The notes under the pieces: model-generated
The model's input: only the letters and a program-made list of their open reading frames with translations
Told to the model about the DNA's origin: nothing
Databases searched by the model: none
Program-made: the position numbers and the translations under genes
Assembly: GCF_002210435.1 (NCBI RefSeq)
Contig: NZ_MZMV01000060.1
Coordinates: 1 to 40,499 of the forward strand
Direction: 5' to 3'
Length of the DNA stretch: 40,499 nt
Source of the DNA: Micromonospora wenchangensis
GTDB taxonomy: Bacteria; Actinomycetota; Actinomycetes; Mycobacteriales; Micromonosporaceae
Shown here: positions 7,304 to 15,631 of the stretch, piece after piece
How the letters are laid out: each line of letters begins with the position of its first letter
Numbering within the stretch: the stretch's first letter is position 1

Positions 7304-8853
7304 GACGGGCTGCCGACCGGGTCGGCGGCAGCGCTGGCGGCGTACCGTTCCCGCAGCGCCCGCTTGTCCACCTTCGCCGACCGGTTCAGCGGCAGCGCGT
7401 CGACGAACTCCACCGCACCCGGCGCCCAGGTGTCGCTCAGCTCGGTGGTGACCAGGTCGATCAGCTCCGCCCCGGTGACCGTCGCCCCCGGCGTCGGCAC
7501 CACGTACGCGTACGGCAGCTCCCCGGCGACCGGGTCGGGCACCCCGATCACCGCCGCCGCGCGCACCTGCGGGTGCCCGGCGAGGACGTCCTCGATCGGC
7601 CGGGAGTAGATCGGCCAGCTGCGCTGCCGGGTGAGGATGCGGTCCTGCAACCGGTCGACGAGGTAGAGGAACCCGTCGTCGTCGAGGTGGCCGATGTCGC
7701 GGGTGCGCACCCAGCCGTTGACGAGCGTCTCGGCGGTCAGCTCGGGCTGACCGTGGTAGCCGTGGAAGCTGAGTTTCGTCCGCACCCACACCTCACCGTC
7801 GGTGCCGGCCGGCAGCACCCGCCCGTCGGCGTCGCGGATCTCCACCGTCACGTCCCCGTACGGCCGGCCGCAGGAACCCAGCCGCTCCGGGTGCGCCGGG
7901 TCCTCGGTCAGGCCGGGCTGGGCGCAGATCACCACCGCCTCGCTGAGGCCGTACACGATGCGCAGGCACGGGCCGAACCGGGCGATGGCCTGGCGCAGCC
8001 GGGCGGGCGCGGCCGGTCCCGCGCCCACGTTGAACATGAACATGGCGGAGAAGTCCGCGCCGGGCAGGGCCGGGTGGTCGAGCACCTCGTAGAGCATCGG
8101 CGGGGTGACGAAGGTGGAGGTGAGCCGCTCGGCGTCCACGGTGGCGACGAACGCGGCCGGGTCCCACTGCTGACGCAGGAAGAGCACCCCGCCGGTGAAC
8201 AGGTTGAACAGGGTGGTGATCTGCCCGCTGGCCAGCCACATCGGGGAGTGCGACAGGTGCCGCAGCAGCGGGAGGCCGGCAGCGCGGAAATCCGCCGCCA
8301 GGGCCAGCACCTGCCGGTAGAAGCTCTCCCGGTGGTGCACCAGCTTCGGGGTGCCGGTGGTGCCGCTGGTCTGCAGGAACGACTCCGGCACCGGCACCCG
8401 CGCGGGCAGCTCGACCGGCGCGGCGTCGCCGGTCAGCTCGACGCCCAGCCGCAGCACCGGCACGCCGGGCAGCGAGGCGGCGATCTCCCCGCCCAACCCG
8501 TCCGGGGCGTACGCGTGGTGCACGAACACGTCGGGGCGGGCCAGCCGGACGAACTCGTCGATCTCCCGCCGGGAGGTGACCGGGGCGATCCACATGCTCC
8601 GGCAGCCGAGCAGGTGCAGGGCGAGCTGCAGCAGCGGGCCCTCCACCGCGTTGCCGAGCATCACCAGCACCGCCGCGCCGGGACGTACCCCGTGGCCGGT
8701 CAGGGCGTACGCCAGCCCGTGTACCTCGGCGGCGACCTGCGGGTAGGTCAGCCGGCGGCCGTCGCCGACCAGCGCCTCCCGGTCGCCGAACCCGGCGAAC
8801 AGCGCCAGCGCGTCGTGCACGTAGGTGGTGGATCGGTCGGCCCCGTCGGTCAT
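7300..8853 (-). CDS. AMP-dependent acyl-CoA synthetase / adenylating ligase
   Basis: A 517-residue protein with the ANL-superfamily order intact: N-terminal LTYPQVAAEVHGLA, P-loop TSGTTGTPKLVHH (about residue 180), VYGLSEA (A5-like), TGEVW-equivalent DGEVWVR, the hinge DRLQDRI, and the C-terminal catalytic Lys in LNRSAKVDKR near residue 500. It activates a carboxylate as acyl-AMP and then probably forms a CoA thioester; no carrier-protein domain is present. The hinge region reads SWPIYSRPIED where most acyl-CoA synthetases have GxNVxPxEIE, a mild deviation. ATG 8853 follows a purine-rich GGGGGCTG site. It is coupled to the MFS gene and divergent from the SGNH-P450-oxidase-aminotransferase run. 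A role in loading an aryl acid is plausible but only inferred. Confidence 0.8.
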   Translation of the reverse strand: MTDGADRSTTYVHDALALFAGFGDREALVGDGRRLTYPQVAAEVHGLAYALTGHGVRPGAAVLVMLGNAVEGPLLQLALHLLGCRSMWIAPVTSRREIDEFVRLARPDVFVHHAYAPDGLGGEIAASLPGVPVLRLGVELTGDAAPVELPARVPVPESFLQTSGTTGTPKLVHHRESFYRQVLALAADFRAAGLPLLRHLSHSPMWLASGQITTLFNLFTGGVLFLRQQWDPAAFVATVDAERLTSTFVTPPMLYEVLDHPALPGADFSAMFMFNVGAGPAAPARLRQAIARFGPCLRIVYGLSEAVVICAQPGLTEDPAHPERLGSCGRPYGDVTVEIRDADGRVLPAGTDGEVWVRTKLSFHGYHGQPELTAETLVNGWVRTRDIGHLDDDGFLYLVDRLQDRILTRQRSWPIYSRPIEDVLAGHPQVRAAAVIGVPDPVAGELPYAYVVPTPGATVTGAELIDLVTTELSDTWAPGAVEFVDALPLNRSAKVDKRALRERYAASAAADPVGSPS

Positions 8854-9059
8854 CGCACAGCCCCCAGCTCGATGCGGCGGGTCGCCGGCGGCCCGGTGGG
8901 ACCCGCCGTGGCGACCGGCCGGGTTGGCGTCCGAGCAGGTCACAGCCCGGCCCGCGACGGGGGTGCGCGCCATGGGCGACCGCACCGCCGCCGCTAGCGA
9001 GCCTAGGCCGGCCGCCTCGCCCGGGGACAGAGCCGAACGGCGAGGGGCCGCCCACCATG

Positions 9060-9116
9060 GACATTTGATCATGTCTATCGGGTTGATTGACGCCTGTCAG
9101 ACGTCACGGCTAGGTT
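9060..9116 (+). promoter_or_regulatory. Divergent intergenic region: sigma-70-like promoter and palindromic operator candidate
   Basis: The 330-base gap 8854-9183 between the ligase and the secreted hydrolase holds TTGACG (9087-9092) and TAGGTT (9111-9116) with an 18-base spacer, a good primary-sigma promoter for the rightward gene. Just upstream lies the palindrome GACAT-N6-ATGTC (9060-9075), of TetR-operator size. The promoter also contains TGACG (9088-9092) facing CGTCA (9102-9106). Together they could allow one repressor to control both directions; no TetR gene is in the window. Confidence 0.5.
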
Positions 9117-9183
9117 TCTGGACCATCGTCCGGGCGGTGCCGTCAATGGGCGCCGACCTCGGGCGGCCCAACATGGAGGTTCA

Positions 9184-10497
9184 ATGTCGACCCCGAAGAG
9201 ATGGCAGGTCATAGCGTCCGCGGCCGTGTTGCTGGTCGTGGGCGCCCCGGCGGTGGTGGCCAGCGCCGGTCCGTCCGACTCCGACACCGCCGCGGCAGCC
9301 GCCCGGCCGCAGTGGGCGGGTACGTGGGCGGCGGCGGTCACCCGCGGCAACACCGTCGGGCTGACGAACACCGGCCTGAACAACCAGAGCATCCGGATGA
9401 CCGTGCGCACCACCGTGGGTGGGGAGCGGCTGCGGGTCCGGCTGAGCAACCTCTACGGTGAGCAGGCGGTGCAGGTGGGGCACGCCACCGTCGCCCGCCC
9501 CAACACCGCCACCCTGACCGACCGGTCGGACATCCTGCCCGGCACCGTGCGGGAGCTGAAGTTCGGCGGGTCCACCTCGGCGACCATGAACAAGGGCGCC
9601 GAACTGCTCAGCGACCCGTTGACCTACGCGGTCGGCGAGCAGGAGGATCTGGTCGTCACCCTGCACTTCCCGGTGCTCACCGGGCCGGTCACGTTCCACG
9701 GCCAGTCCAAGGTCACCACCTTCATCGGGGCGAACGACCTGACCACCGCCGCCGACGGCGCCGGCTTCACCATCCGCCCGGACTGCTGCTGGATGTTCCT
9801 GTCCGGCATCGACGTGCTGCGCCAGCAGAGCCCCGGCGCGGTGGTGGTGCTCAGCGACTCGATCGGTGACGGCAACGGCAGCACCGTCAACGCCAACAAG
9901 CGCTGGCCGGAACTGCTCGCCGGGCGGCTGGTCGCCGCCCGTCCCGAGGTGCGCACCCCCGGGGTGCTCAACCTGAGCCTGGCCGGCAACCGGCTCAACC
10001 ACGAGGGCACCGAGCCCGGCGCGGGCGGCTTCCCCGGCTACTACGAGCTGGGCCCGAACGCGCTGGCCCGGCTCAACGAGGACGTCTTCCCGCAGACCGG
10101 CGTGAAGACCCTGGTGACCCACCTCGGCATCAACGACATCTGGATGTCCGACGATTCCGCCGACCGGATCATCACCTCGCTGCGGCAGATCAACAAGCAG
10201 GCCAAGGCGCGCGGCCTGCGCAGCCTCGCGGTCACCCTCACCCCGTACGAGGGGCACGGCAACCCGGGGGTGTGGACGCCCGAGAAGGAGACCACCCGGC
10301 AGGCGGTGAACACCTGGCTGCGGGGCCCGGGAGCGGCCGAGTTCGACGGGCTGCTCGACTTCGACGCGGTGCTGCGCGACCCGGCCCAGCCGAGCCGGCT
10401 GCTGCCCGCGTACGACGCCGGTGACCACATCCACCCGAACGACGCCGGCAACCAGGCGTTGGCGGACGCCGTACCCCTTCGACTGCTCGGTCTGTGA
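9184..10497 (+). CDS. Secreted SGNH/GDSL hydrolase
   Basis: A 437-residue exported protein: after MSTPKRW comes a hydrophobic core (ASAAVLLVVGAPAVVASA) with an Ala-x-Ala-type cleavage area. Family blocks are VVVLSDSIGDGNGS (nucleophile Ser, near residue 225), LSLAGNRL (Gly/Asn block), HLGINDIW (Asn block, near residue 315) and GDHIHPNDAG (Asp/His block, near residue 415). The N-terminal 200 residues form a beta-rich domain with an early TWAAAVTRG motif, as in large actinomycete SGNH enzymes often named lysophospholipase L1-like. It acts outside the cell on an ester. GGAGG sits 5-9 bases before ATG 9184. A stable hairpin separates it from the P450 gene, so it is probably transcribed alone or with partial read-through. 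Confidence 0.88.
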   Translation: MSTPKRWQVIASAAVLLVVGAPAVVASAGPSDSDTAAAAARPQWAGTWAAAVTRGNTVGLTNTGLNNQSIRMTVRTTVGGERLRVRLSNLYGEQAVQVGHATVARPNTATLTDRSDILPGTVRELKFGGSTSATMNKGAELLSDPLTYAVGEQEDLVVTLHFPVLTGPVTFHGQSKVTTFIGANDLTTAADGAGFTIRPDCCWMFLSGIDVLRQQSPGAVVVLSDSIGDGNGSTVNANKRWPELLAGRLVAARPEVRTPGVLNLSLAGNRLNHEGTEPGAGGFPGYYELGPNALARLNEDVFPQTGVKTLVTHLGINDIWMSDDSADRIITSLRQINKQAKARGLRSLAVTLTPYEGHGNPGVWTPEKETTRQAVNTWLRGPGAAEFDGLLDFDAVLRDPAQPSRLLPAYDAGDHIHPNDAGNQALADAVPLRLLGL

Positions 10498-10498
10498 C

Positions 10499-10536
10499 AC
10501 CGGTGGGGCGGCGGGGGTGACCCGTCGCCCCCCGGT
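10499..10536 (+). terminator. GC-rich hairpin between hydrolase and P450 genes
   Basis: ACCGGTGGGGCGGCG (10499-10513) pairs with CGTCGCCCCCCGGT (10523-10536), with one bulged T and one G-U pair, around a 9-base loop, directly after the stop at 10497. There is no U run, as is usual in high-GC actinomycetes. It probably stops or attenuates transcription into the P450 operon. Confidence 0.5.
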
Positions 10537-10561
10537 CATTTCCTGGGGAGGAAGCACCATC

Positions 10562-11779
10562 GTGGACGTCGACGAGATCCTGTCCGGTCTCTACAGCGAG
10601 GCCGGCCGGCAGGACCCCTATCCGTGGTACGCGGCCCTGCACGAACACGGGCCGATCAGCGTCATCCCGAACCGTCCGGAGCACAGCACGGTCACCGCCG
10701 TGGCCGTCGGCTACGACCTGGTCGACCAGGTGCTGCGCGACCCGGAGTGGTACAAGCAACCCCCACCGGGTTGGGAGGAGCAGGAGATCCTGCGCACCTT
10801 CCAGTCTTCGATGATGTTCGTCAACCCGCCCGACCACGGCCGGATGCGCGGCGTGTTCTCCCGCACCTTCACCCCGCGCCGGCTCGGCGCGCTGGAACCG
10901 GTGATCGTCCGGGTGGTCGACACCCTGCTGGACCGGATGGCCGACGCCGGGGCCGACGGCTCCGAGGTCGACTTCGTCGCGGACTTCGCCTACCCGGTGC
11001 CGGCGCTGGTGATGGCCGAGTTCATCGGCCTGCCCGAGAGCGAGCTGGCCTGGTACCGGCAGCGGGTCGACTGGATCGACGAGTTCCTCGACGTGGCCGG
11101 CAAGACCCCGCAGCGGCTGGCGCTGGCCAACCAGGCCGCCGAGGAGCTGCGGGCGCTCTACCGGGACCTGATCGCGCACCGTCGCCGCCAGCCGGGTGAG
11201 GACCTGATCTCCGGGTTGGTCGAGGCGTTGGACTCCGGCGAGGTCGACCTGACCGAGGAGGAGTTGATCAGCAACCTGATCGTGCTGTTCAACGCCAGCT
11301 TCGTCACCACCGTCTACATGTTCAGCAACGGCCTGCCGGTGCTGCTGGAGCACCCGGACACGGTGGCCGCGCTGCCCGGCGACGAGACCCTGGCCCTGGG
11401 CTGCGTCGACGAGGTGCTGCGGCTGCAGAGCCCGGTGCACTTCCTGGCCCGCGCCGCGCCCCGCGACACCGTGCTGGGTGACGTGCCGGTCGCCCGGGAC
11501 GAGAACGTCCTGCTGATCATCGCCGGGGCCAACCGGGACCCCCGCCGGTTCCCCGGGCCGGACCGGTTCGACCCGCGCCGCGACGGCCCCCCGTCGCTGG
11601 CCTTCGGCGTCGGACCGCACTTCTGCCTCGGCGCGGCCGTGTCCCGCCTGGAGGGCCGGATCGGCCTGCCCCGGCTCTTCGCACGGTTCCCCCGGCTCGC
11701 GGTCAGCCAGCCGGCCGACTACAGCGGCAGCCTGTTCCTGCGCGGCATCGACAAGCTCTTCGTCACCACCGGCGGATAG
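10562..11779 (+). CDS. Cytochrome P450
   Basis: A 405-residue bacterial class I P450. The haem loop FGVGPHFCLG is at about residues 348-357 with the Cys ligand near 355, and the K-helix ExxR is in DEVLRLQSP. The I-helix reads FNASFVTTVYM near residue 245: the usual A-G-x-D/E-T-T becomes A-S-F-V-T-T, so the acid of the acid-alcohol pair is a Val. This occurs in some P450s with atypical chemistry or in those that act on carrier-bound substrates. GTG 10562 was chosen because GGGGAGG lies 12-18 bases upstream; a good ATG is absent. The alpha/beta hydrolase follows 11 bases later, starting a four-gene run with the oxidase and aminotransferase. Hydroxylation of an arylacetyl or aminoacyl substrate is a possible role (inference). 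Confidence 0.85.
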   Translation: MDVDEILSGLYSEAGRQDPYPWYAALHEHGPISVIPNRPEHSTVTAVAVGYDLVDQVLRDPEWYKQPPPGWEEQEILRTFQSSMMFVNPPDHGRMRGVFSRTFTPRRLGALEPVIVRVVDTLLDRMADAGADGSEVDFVADFAYPVPALVMAEFIGLPESELAWYRQRVDWIDEFLDVAGKTPQRLALANQAAEELRALYRDLIAHRRRQPGEDLISGLVEALDSGEVDLTEEELISNLIVLFNASFVTTVYMFSNGLPVLLEHPDTVAALPGDETLALGCVDEVLRLQSPVHFLARAAPRDTVLGDVPVARDENVLLIIAGANRDPRRFPGPDRFDPRRDGPPSLAFGVGPHFCLGAAVSRLEGRIGLPRLFARFPRLAVSQPADYSGSLFLRGIDKLFVTTGG

Positions 11780-11790
11780 GAGCCGATCCC

Positions 11791-12774
11791 ATGTCCCTCG
11801 ACCCCCAGGTGGTGGCCTACCGGGCCGCGCGGGCCGCCGCCGGCACCCCACCGCTGTACACCCAGACCCTCGCCGAGGCCCGCGCCGCCGACCTCGCCGC
11901 GATCCGGGCCGGCGGCGGCGACGTCGAGCCGGTCCACGAGGTACGTGACACCACCGTCCCCGGCCCCGACGGGGACCTGCGGGTCCGGGTGCACCGGCCG
12001 GCCGGGGACGGGCCGCTGCCCACCCTGGTCTACTTCTTCGGCGGCGGGTGGACGTTGGGCAGCGTGGAGACCGCCGACGGGATCTGCCGCCGGCTCGCCA
12101 ACGCCACCGGATGCCAGGTGGTGACGGTCGGCTACCGGCTCGCTCCCGAGCACCCGTTCCCGGCGGCCGTGCTGGACTGCTACGCGGCTACCCGGTGGCT
12201 GGCCGGGCACGCCGCCGAACTGGGCGTGGACCCGGACCGGCTGGCGGTGGGCGGGGACAGCGCGGGGGGCAACCTGGCGGCGGCGGTGACCCTGCTGGCC
12301 CGCGCCGAGGGCGGCCCCCGGCTGGCCGGGCAGCTGCTGGTCTACCCGAACACCGACCAGCGGGCCGCCCCCCGCCCCGCCGACGACCAGGATCCGTTGC
12401 TGTTCAACAGGCACTCGGTGGACTGGTACCGGGGTCACTACCTGGCCGACCCGGCGGACGCGGCCGACCCGCTGGCCTCGCCGCTGCTCGCCGACGACCT
12501 GTCCGGCCTGCCGCCGGCCCTGGTGGTCACCGCCGAGCACGACCCGCTACGCGACGAGGGGCAACGGTACGCGCAGCGGCTGCGGGAGGCCGGCGTGCCG
12601 GTGCGGGCCACCTGCTATCCCGGCATGATCCACGGGTTCTTCGCCATGCCCGGGGTCTTCGACGCCGGTCGACGCGCCCAGGACGAGGCCGCCGCCTTCC
12701 TCCGGGAGGTCTTCGGGCTGCCCACCCCGCCGGCCGACGCCCCGCTCACCGCCACCGTGGGGGACGAGCGGTGA
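11791..12774 (+). CDS. Alpha/beta hydrolase, hormone-sensitive-lipase family
   Basis: A 327-residue protein of HSL/BFAE type. The nucleophile motif GDSAGGN is at about residues 156-162, the catalytic Asp is in AEHDPLRDEG, and the His is in MIHGFF. The oxyanion motif HGGG reads F-G-G-G (VYFFGGGWTLGS, residues about 81-92), so the His is replaced by Phe; the glycines that form the oxyanion hole remain. It probably cleaves an ester or thioester. AGGAG is 7-11 bases before ATG 11791. Its stop overlaps the GTG of the oxidase gene (GTGA 12771-12774), so the two are translated together. It could release a carrier- or CoA-bound acid before oxidation, the role thioesterase PglD has in phenylglycine formation (inference). 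Confidence 0.85.
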   Translation: MSLDPQVVAYRAARAAAGTPPLYTQTLAEARAADLAAIRAGGGDVEPVHEVRDTTVPGPDGDLRVRVHRPAGDGPLPTLVYFFGGGWTLGSVETADGICRRLANATGCQVVTVGYRLAPEHPFPAAVLDCYAATRWLAGHAAELGVDPDRLAVGGDSAGGNLAAAVTLLARAEGGPRLAGQLLVYPNTDQRAAPRPADDQDPLLFNRHSVDWYRGHYLADPADAADPLASPLLADDLSGLPPALVVTAEHDPLRDEGQRYAQRLREAGVPVRATCYPGMIHGFFAMPGVFDAGRRAQDEAAAFLREVFGLPTPPADAPLTATVGDER

Positions 12775-13871
12775 CCGTCGGGGAGGTCGACCGGCCGGTC
12801 AGCCTGGCCGACTTCGCCGAGCTGGCCCGGCGGGCGCTCCCGGCCGGGGTCTGGGACTTCGTCGGCGGGGGCAGCGGGGTGGAGACCACGCTGGCCGCCA
12901 ACCGGGCCGCCCTGGACCGGGTCGCCGTGCTGCCCCGGGTGCTGACCGGGGTGGAACGTCCCCGCACCGACGCGCCACTGCTCGGCCGACAGCAGGCGAT
13001 GCCGGTGGCGGTCGCGCCGATGGCGTACCAGCGGTTGCTGCACCCGGACGGCGAGCCGGCGCTGGCGGCGGCGGCCGACGCGGCCGGGGTGCCCTACGTG
13101 CTGAGCACGTTGAGCAGCACCCCGGTCGAGGAGGTCACCGCCGCCACCACCGGGCCGGTCTGGTTCCAGCTCTACTGGCTGCGTGACCGGGGGCTGGTCG
13201 CCGACCTGCTCGACCGGGCGCACGCCGCCGGCTGTGCGGCGTTGATGGTGACCGTCGACGTGCCGGTGCTCGGACGGCGGCTGCGCGACGTGCGCAACGG
13301 CTTCGCGTTGCCGCCGGAGGTGACCGCCGCCAACCTGCCCGCCGGCCGGGACGACCTGGCCCACGCCGGCACCCCCGGCGTGTCGGCCATCGCCGCGCAC
13401 ACCGAGGCCGCCTTCGCTCCCGCCCTGACCTGGGCGGATCTGGCCTGGCTGCGGGAACGCACCCGGTTGCCGCTGCTGGTCAAGGGGGTGCTCGACCCGC
13501 GTGACGCGGTCCGCGCCGCCGACGTCGGGGTGGACGCCGTGGTGGTCTCCAACCACGGCGGCCGGCAGCTCGACGGGGCGCCGGCCACCGCCACCATGCT
13601 GCCCGAGGTGGTCGCGGCCGTCGGCGAGCGGATCGAGGTGCTGCTGGACAGCGGGGTACGGTCCGGCACGGACGTGCTGCGCGCGCTCGCCCTCGGTGCG
13701 ACCGGGGTGCTGCTGGGCCGCCCGATGCTGTGGGCGCTGGCGGCCGGCGGGCGGGCCGGCGCGCAGGCCGCCCTCGACCTGCTCGCCGTGGAGTTGCGCG
13801 ACGCGTTGACCCTGACCGGCTGTGCCGACCCGGCGCAGGCCCGGCGGCTGCGTACCCTGACCGGAGGCTGA
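12771..13871 (+). CDS. FMN-dependent 2-hydroxyacid oxidase (hydroxymandelate oxidase-like)
   Basis: A 366-residue TIM-barrel flavoenzyme. Family signatures are VWDFVGGGSGVETTL near the N-terminus, PVAVAPMAYQRL, FQLYWLRDR, the FMN-site Lys in LLVKGVLDP, SNHGGRQLDGAPA with the catalytic His and Arg (about residues 258-270), and DSGVRSGTDVLRALALGA, the C-terminal phosphate-binding part. It oxidises an L-2-hydroxyacid to the 2-oxoacid with O2. Length and pattern match glycolate/lactate/mandelate oxidases and the Hmo enzyme of hydroxyphenylglycine biosynthesis. An HpgT-like aminotransferase 4 bases downstream makes the Hmo role (aryl-hydroxyacetate to arylglyoxylate) the best reading. No HmaS-type dioxygenase is present in the window to supply the mandelate. 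Confidence 0.85.
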   Translation: MTVGEVDRPVSLADFAELARRALPAGVWDFVGGGSGVETTLAANRAALDRVAVLPRVLTGVERPRTDAPLLGRQQAMPVAVAPMAYQRLLHPDGEPALAAAADAAGVPYVLSTLSSTPVEEVTAATTGPVWFQLYWLRDRGLVADLLDRAHAAGCAALMVTVDVPVLGRRLRDVRNGFALPPEVTAANLPAGRDDLAHAGTPGVSAIAAHTEAAFAPALTWADLAWLRERTRLPLLVKGVLDPRDAVRAADVGVDAVVVSNHGGRQLDGAPATATMLPEVVAAVGERIEVLLDSGVRSGTDVLRALALGATGVLLGRPMLWALAAGGRAGAQAALDLLAVELRDALTLTGCADPAQARRLRTLTGG

Positions 13872-13875
13872 CCCG

Positions 13876-15195
13876 TTGGAGCATCTGGTGGACCTGGACC
13901 TGGCGACCCTGCACCCGGCGGTCGACGACCCGGCGCTGAACTCGATGAACTTCCTCAACGAGGTGTCCCAGCACTGGCCTGACGCGGTGTCGCTGGCGGC
14001 CGGGCGGCCGTACGAGGAGTTCTTCGACGACGACGCGCCGGGGCGCTGGCTGGACCGGTTCCGCCGGCACCTCGCCGACGACCTCGGGCAGACGCCCGAG
14101 CAGGTTCGCCGCACCCTGTTCCAGTACGGCCGGACCAAGGGGATCATCCACCACCTGATCGCCCGCAACCTCGCCGTCGACGAGGACGTCCACGTCGACG
14201 ACGAGGCGGTGGTGGTGACCGTCGGCTGCCAGGAGGCGATGCTGCTGGTGCTGCGGGCGTTGCGGGCCGGCCCGACCGACGTGCTGCTCGCCGTCGCCCC
14301 GACGTACGTGGGGTTGACCGGGGCGGCCCGGCTGGTGGAACTGCCGGTGCGGCCGGTGGCCGGCGGCCCGGCCGGGGTGGACCTGGCCGACCTGCGGGCG
14401 CAGGTGCACCGGGCCCGGGCGGCGGGCCTGCGGCCCCGGGCCTGCTACGTGATGCCCGACTTCGCCAACCCCTCCGGCACCAGCATCGGGTTGGCCGACC
14501 GGCAACGGCTGCTCGACCTGGCCGTCGAGGAGGACCTGCTGCTCATCGAGGACAACCCGTACGGGCTGTTCCCGGCGGGGGACGCCGACCGGGTGCCGAC
14601 GCTCAAGGCGTTGGACACCCGGCGGCGGGTGGTCTATCTCGGCTCGTTCGCCAAGACGGTGCTGCCCGGGGCGCGGATCGGCTACCTGGTGGCCGACCAG
14701 CGGGTCGGTGGGGTCGACGGGGCGGTGGGGTTGTTCGCCGACCAGCTAGCCAAGATCAAGAGCATGGTGTCGGTGAACACGTCGCCGCTGGCCCAGGCCG
14801 TGATCGGCGGGGCGCTGCTGGAACACGGCTGTTCGCTGGTCGCCGCGAACCGGCGGGAGCGGGCGGCGTACACCCGTAACCGGGACCAGCTCCTCGCCGG
14901 CCTGCGGCGGCGTTTCCCGGCCGGCTCGCCGGTGCGCTGGAACACCCCGGCCGGGGGCTTCTTCGTCGTGGTCACCGTCCCCTTCCCGGTGGACGACGCG
15001 TTGCTGCGCCGCTCCGCCGAGCGGTACGGGGTGCTCTGGACCCCGATGGCGCACTTCTACGACGACGGCCGCCCGGTCGACGCGTTGCGGCTGTCGGTCA
15101 GCGCCGTCACCCCGGCGCAGATCGACCTCGGCCTGGACCGGCTGGCCGCGCTGATCACCGACGAGTTGACCCGCGCCGCGATCCCGGCCGGCTGA
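13876..15195 (+). CDS. PLP-dependent aminotransferase, HpgT/PglE-like (arylglycine type)
   Basis: A 439-residue fold-type I aminotransferase. It has FQYGRTKGIIHHLIA, a C-terminal-arm motif VTVGCQEAMLLVL, MPDFANPSGTSI (the usual Asn-Pro-x-Gly segment), IEDNPYGLF (PLP-ring Asp/Tyr), the Schiff-base Lys in YLGSFAKTVLPGARIGYL near residue 257, and a C-terminal LRLSVSAV with the carboxylate-binding Arg. The extended N-terminus (NSMNFLNEVSQHWPDAVSLAAGRP) is the form seen in phenylglycine aminotransferases such as HpgT and PglE, which convert arylglyoxylates to arylglycines. The start is TTG 13876, 8 bases after GGAGG (13863-13867), within 5 bases of the oxidase stop. The same enzyme type could also accept 3,5-dihydroxyphenylglyoxylate from the DpgC of the right-hand cluster. 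Confidence 0.8.
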   Translation: MEHLVDLDLATLHPAVDDPALNSMNFLNEVSQHWPDAVSLAAGRPYEEFFDDDAPGRWLDRFRRHLADDLGQTPEQVRRTLFQYGRTKGIIHHLIARNLAVDEDVHVDDEAVVVTVGCQEAMLLVLRALRAGPTDVLLAVAPTYVGLTGAARLVELPVRPVAGGPAGVDLADLRAQVHRARAAGLRPRACYVMPDFANPSGTSIGLADRQRLLDLAVEEDLLLIEDNPYGLFPAGDADRVPTLKALDTRRRVVYLGSFAKTVLPGARIGYLVADQRVGGVDGAVGLFADQLAKIKSMVSVNTSPLAQAVIGGALLEHGCSLVAANRRERAAYTRNRDQLLAGLRRRFPAGSPVRWNTPAGGFFVVVTVPFPVDDALLRRSAERYGVLWTPMAHFYDDGRPVDALRLSVSAVTPAQIDLGLDRLAALITDELTRAAIPAG

Positions 15196-15299
15196 CCGCC
15201 GCGTCCCGGCCGGCGCCGGCTGCGGCCCGGCGGAACCGGCCCCCACCCGGTGTCGCCGAACCGCCACCCCCCGTGCTGCGCGGCGGCCGGGGCGGTGGC

Positions 15300-15305
15300 C
15301 ATAAT
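15300..15305 (+). promoter_or_regulatory. -10 box of a leaderless gene
   Basis: CATAAT lies so that transcription would start at about 15312, the A of the ATG of the small DUF4177-like gene. There is no Shine-Dalgarno sequence. No clear -35 box is seen. This is a typical arrangement for leaderless mRNAs in actinomycetes. Confidence 0.55.
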
Positions 15306-15311
15306 GGACGC

Positions 15312-15563
15312 ATGGTCGCTTGGGAGTACGCCCTGTTGGTCCGCCGTTACCAGGGACAGGGACGCCAGTTCCACGTCTCGTTCGTCTGGTACGGCCCGGA
15401 CGGCTCACGCACCGACGTCACGGCGTACGGCGACACCGCTATCGCCCACCTCAACCGGGTCGGCCGGGAGGGCTGGGAGCTGGTCTCCGCCGCCGAGGAC
15501 GTCAACAACATCCAGGGCAGCACCGAGGTCCACCGCTACCACCTCAAGCGCCCCCTCACCTGA
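15312..15563 (+). CDS. Small DUF4177-like protein
   Basis: An 83-residue soluble protein starting MVAWEYALLVRRYQGQG and ending YHLKRPLT. The pattern W-E-Y at the start, a central LNRVGREGWELVSA, and a C-terminal Y-x-L-K-R-P matches the small DUF4177 family common in actinomycetes, whose function is not known. The ATG at 15312 is 7 bases after a CATAAT -10 box, so the mRNA should be leaderless; reading further upstream in frame gives no better start. A perfect 16-base-pair terminator follows at 15578-15613, shared with the convergent glyA gene. Confidence 0.8.
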   Translation: MVAWEYALLVRRYQGQGRQFHVSFVWYGPDGSRTDVTAYGDTAIAHLNRVGREGWELVSAAEDVNNIQGSTEVHRYHLKRPLT

Positions 15564-15577
15564 TCCCGGCTCCCCGT

Positions 15578-15613
15578 CGGTCAGGAGGTTCCGCCACCGG
15601 AACCTCCTGACCG
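15578..15613. terminator. Strong bidirectional terminator hairpin
   Basis: CGGTCAGGAGGTTCCG (15578-15593) and CGGAACCTCCTGACCG (15598-15613) form a perfect 16-base-pair stem with a 4-base loop. It lies between the convergent small gene (ends 15563) and glyA (ends 15632). Part of the stem (AGGAGGTTCCG) resembles the GATCAAGAGGTTCGCG core of the inverted repeats near 2.7 kb, which may be a related element. Confidence 0.85.
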
Positions 15614-15631
15614 CACGTGGGTCGGGCCGGG

